Position numbers and translations under genes: made by a program
Notes under the pieces: generated by a model
Seen by the model: only the letters and a program-made list of their open reading frames with translations
Databases searched by the model: none
Told to the model about the DNA's origin: nothing
Shown: piece after piece, positions 62,896 through 64,000 of the stretch
How positions within the stretch are numbered: position 1 is the stretch's first letter
How the letters are laid out: each line of letters opens with the position of its first letter
Assembly: GCF_000350225.1 (NCBI RefSeq)
Contig: NW_005179258.1
Coordinates: forward strand, 135,813 to 199,812
Source of the DNA: Chondrus crispus
Lineage: Eukaryota > Rhodophyta > Florideophyceae > Gigartinales > Gigartinaceae
Direction of reading: 5' to 3'
DNA length: 64,000 bases

Positions 62896-63201
62896 GTGCT
62901 GGAAAGCCATCGCCTGCACCTGAAGCTCGGGATGCTCGCGTCTGCCATGGAGTACGACGAGCGCGACCTTTCCTCGGGCGACGTTGTCGCCGTCATGCAG
63001 CAGCGCGCGTCAAAGGAGCCATCGTCGACTACAGGGGACGCCTTCTACGCAAAGCTGCCTTCGCCCGTGCATACTTCAGGGGGCACTGCATTGCACGCGC
63101 ATTCGCACACTGCGATGCTAGTCGCATCTCACATGCAGAAGAACAACAACCTCCTCACTCGACCCTACCGTAGCACGCCCCATCCCCACCCCCCAACCTA
63201 G
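62896..63201 (+). CDS. Upstream ORF of membrane-protein gene, copy 3
   Basis: The part HRLHLKLGMLASAMEYDER and DLSSGDVVAVMQQRASKEP matches the conserved upstream segment of copies 1 and 2. The frame ends at TAG 63199, four codons before the ATG at 63214, in the same frame. The 5' side is close to the gap, so the true start is not known. Either a conserved upstream ORF or the N-terminal part of a protein split here by a stop. Confidence 0.45.
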   Translation: MLESHRLHLKLGMLASAMEYDERDLSSGDVVAVMQQRASKEPSSTTGDAFYAKLPSPVHTSGGTALHAHSHTAMLVASHMQKNNNLLTRPYRSTPHPHPPT

Positions 63202-63213
63202 AACGCAACCAAA

Positions 63214-63606
63214 ATGCTCCAAGCTGTTGCCCATCACCTCTGCAGGTTCCCCGTCCACGCCATTATTTTCACCTTTATCCAGCCCGTACCCCTAGCATCG
63301 GGCGTCCCGCTTCCTGCCGCCCCGCCACTGGAAAACGCCCCCTGGAATTGGCTAGGGCTCATCATCGGGGCCTCGTCCACTATCGCTGCAGTCCTTCTCG
63401 CCGCCTTCCTCGGCTGGGCCATCGACTCGTTCCGCAATCGACGTCGGCGATCCGCGACCTCACGGCAAGATGGCGTCCTGCTTCCACGCATGCCGCCTTG
63501 GCCACTCTCGGCCGCTCCACTCCCGGCCGAGGCTGCTCGTGTGGAGACGGAATCTTGGTCGGTGTTCCTTTACGTGTCGAGGACCATAAGGTCTAGAAGG
63601 CATTAA
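63214..63606 (+). CDS. Small single-pass membrane protein, copy 3 (single repeat)
   Basis: 130 codons, same family as 359-862 and 46080-46583: leader MLQAVAHHLCRFPVHAI, membrane segment around LIIGASSTIAAVLLAAFLGWAI, basic FRNRRRR, one repeat AARVETESWSV and end SRTIRSRRH. The conserved 3' flank (TTAATTGCCAAGG...GTTGTGTTGGGG) continues past the stop. The stop upstream of ATG 63214 argues that translation of the family starts at this Met. Function unknown. Confidence 0.6.
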   Translation: MLQAVAHHLCRFPVHAIIFTFIQPVPLASGVPLPAAPPLENAPWNWLGLIIGASSTIAAVLLAAFLGWAIDSFRNRRRRSATSRQDGVLLPRMPPWPLSAAPLPAEAARVETESWSVFLYVSRTIRSRRH

Positions 63607-63855
63607 TTGCCAAGGCTGTGTTGTGTTGGGGTGGGGTTTTTTGGAGGTTTGTGGTGTCAACTTTTGTTTCACACTTGTCTCACGGCTGGCACAATTATGG
63701 CACAATATCATCCAGGGGACAACCTGCGATATCAGCACAGTGCGACAGTGTCGGCGCGACACGCAGTATGTAGTCAAACGCAACGCACAACCTCCTGCAT
63801 GTGTGGTGATATTGTAGTGATATTGAGGATCATGCCCAGTTCTCGCAATCTTCTA

Positions 63856-63950
63856 AAAAACTACTGTTATGGACGGTGCCCTAGGGCAACCTTCGATATC
63901 ACCGCTGACATCGACGGTGCCCTAGGGCACCTTCGATAACAGTAGTTTTT
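63856..63950. repeat. 95-bp foldback element
   Basis: Perfect 15-bp arms AAAAACTACTGTTAT and ATAACAGTAGTTTTT enclose two direct copies of GACGGTGCCCTAGGGCA. CGCAAT occurs on both sides (63844-63849 and 63951-63956), possibly a target duplication. MITE-like. Confidence 0.7.
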
Positions 63951-64000
63951 CGCAATATTGGGGAAGGGATGAAACGAAACAGGCTGGGTATGAGGGGGTG

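Overview
This is nuclear DNA of a eukaryote, probably an alga; a florideophyte red alga such as Chondrus fits best, but that is inference. The visible host-like genes have few and short GT-AG introns (about 90 bp), base composition is mixed, the element families (Ty3/gypsy chromoviruses, Ty1/copia, DIRS-like, CACTA-like, pogo-like) are eukaryotic, and a 100-base run of N at 62784-62883 marks an assembly gap. Almost the whole window is a stack of transposable elements inserted into each other and into a few host sequences. Ordinary single-copy host genes are scarce.

Layout. 1-1110: one copy of a small membrane-protein gene family (second copy 45722-46840, same orientation; third copy 62896-63606, opposite orientation). 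1745-20326: a minus-strand Ty3/gypsy element (gypsy-1) with TG..CA LTRs and a CCCT target duplication, split by a 12.5-kb CACTA-like DNA transposon (4237-16772, target duplication GAA, terminal inverted repeats starting CCCTAGCAA). The CACTA-like element encodes a Tnp2-type transposase and a divergent second protein, and carries fragments of host genes: a WS/DGAT acyltransferase, a MutL/PMS-type mismatch repair gene broken by a 4-bp duplication, and an intron-containing gene of unknown function. Between pol and the 3' LTR of gypsy-1 lies a chimera of a histone H3 tail, a tRNA 3' half and a partial LTR.

20491-31195: a host gene starting with a hydrophobic leader is interrupted after codon 11 by a complete plus-strand chromovirus (gypsy-2, 20526-31042, target duplication CTCCG) with gag, a -1 frameshifted pol ending in a chromodomain, and a 539-codon antisense ORF. 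31600-34310: remains of another gypsy element and a degenerate zinc-finger gene. 35500-38755: pogo-like transposon. 38803-43143: degenerate DIRS-like tyrosine-recombinase retrotransposon. 43451-44240: possible unrecognised host gene. 46990-52716: a satellite array of about 150-bp units interrupted by a copia element (47573-52445, target duplication AAGGG). 52893-61739: a second pogo-like element interrupted by gypsy-3 (53391-60675), a chromovirus that lost RT, RNase H and integrase by an in-frame deletion but kept gag, protease and chromodomain. 61740-64000: little recognisable sequence, the gap, the third small membrane-protein gene and a foldback repeat.

The most notable points are the gene-carrying CACTA-like element, the H3/tRNA-half/LTR chimera, antisense ORFs at the same place in two chromoviruses (one ending in a SUMO-interaction-like motif), start codons built from the primer binding site, and dense ACACGTGT arrays in unrelated LTRs.
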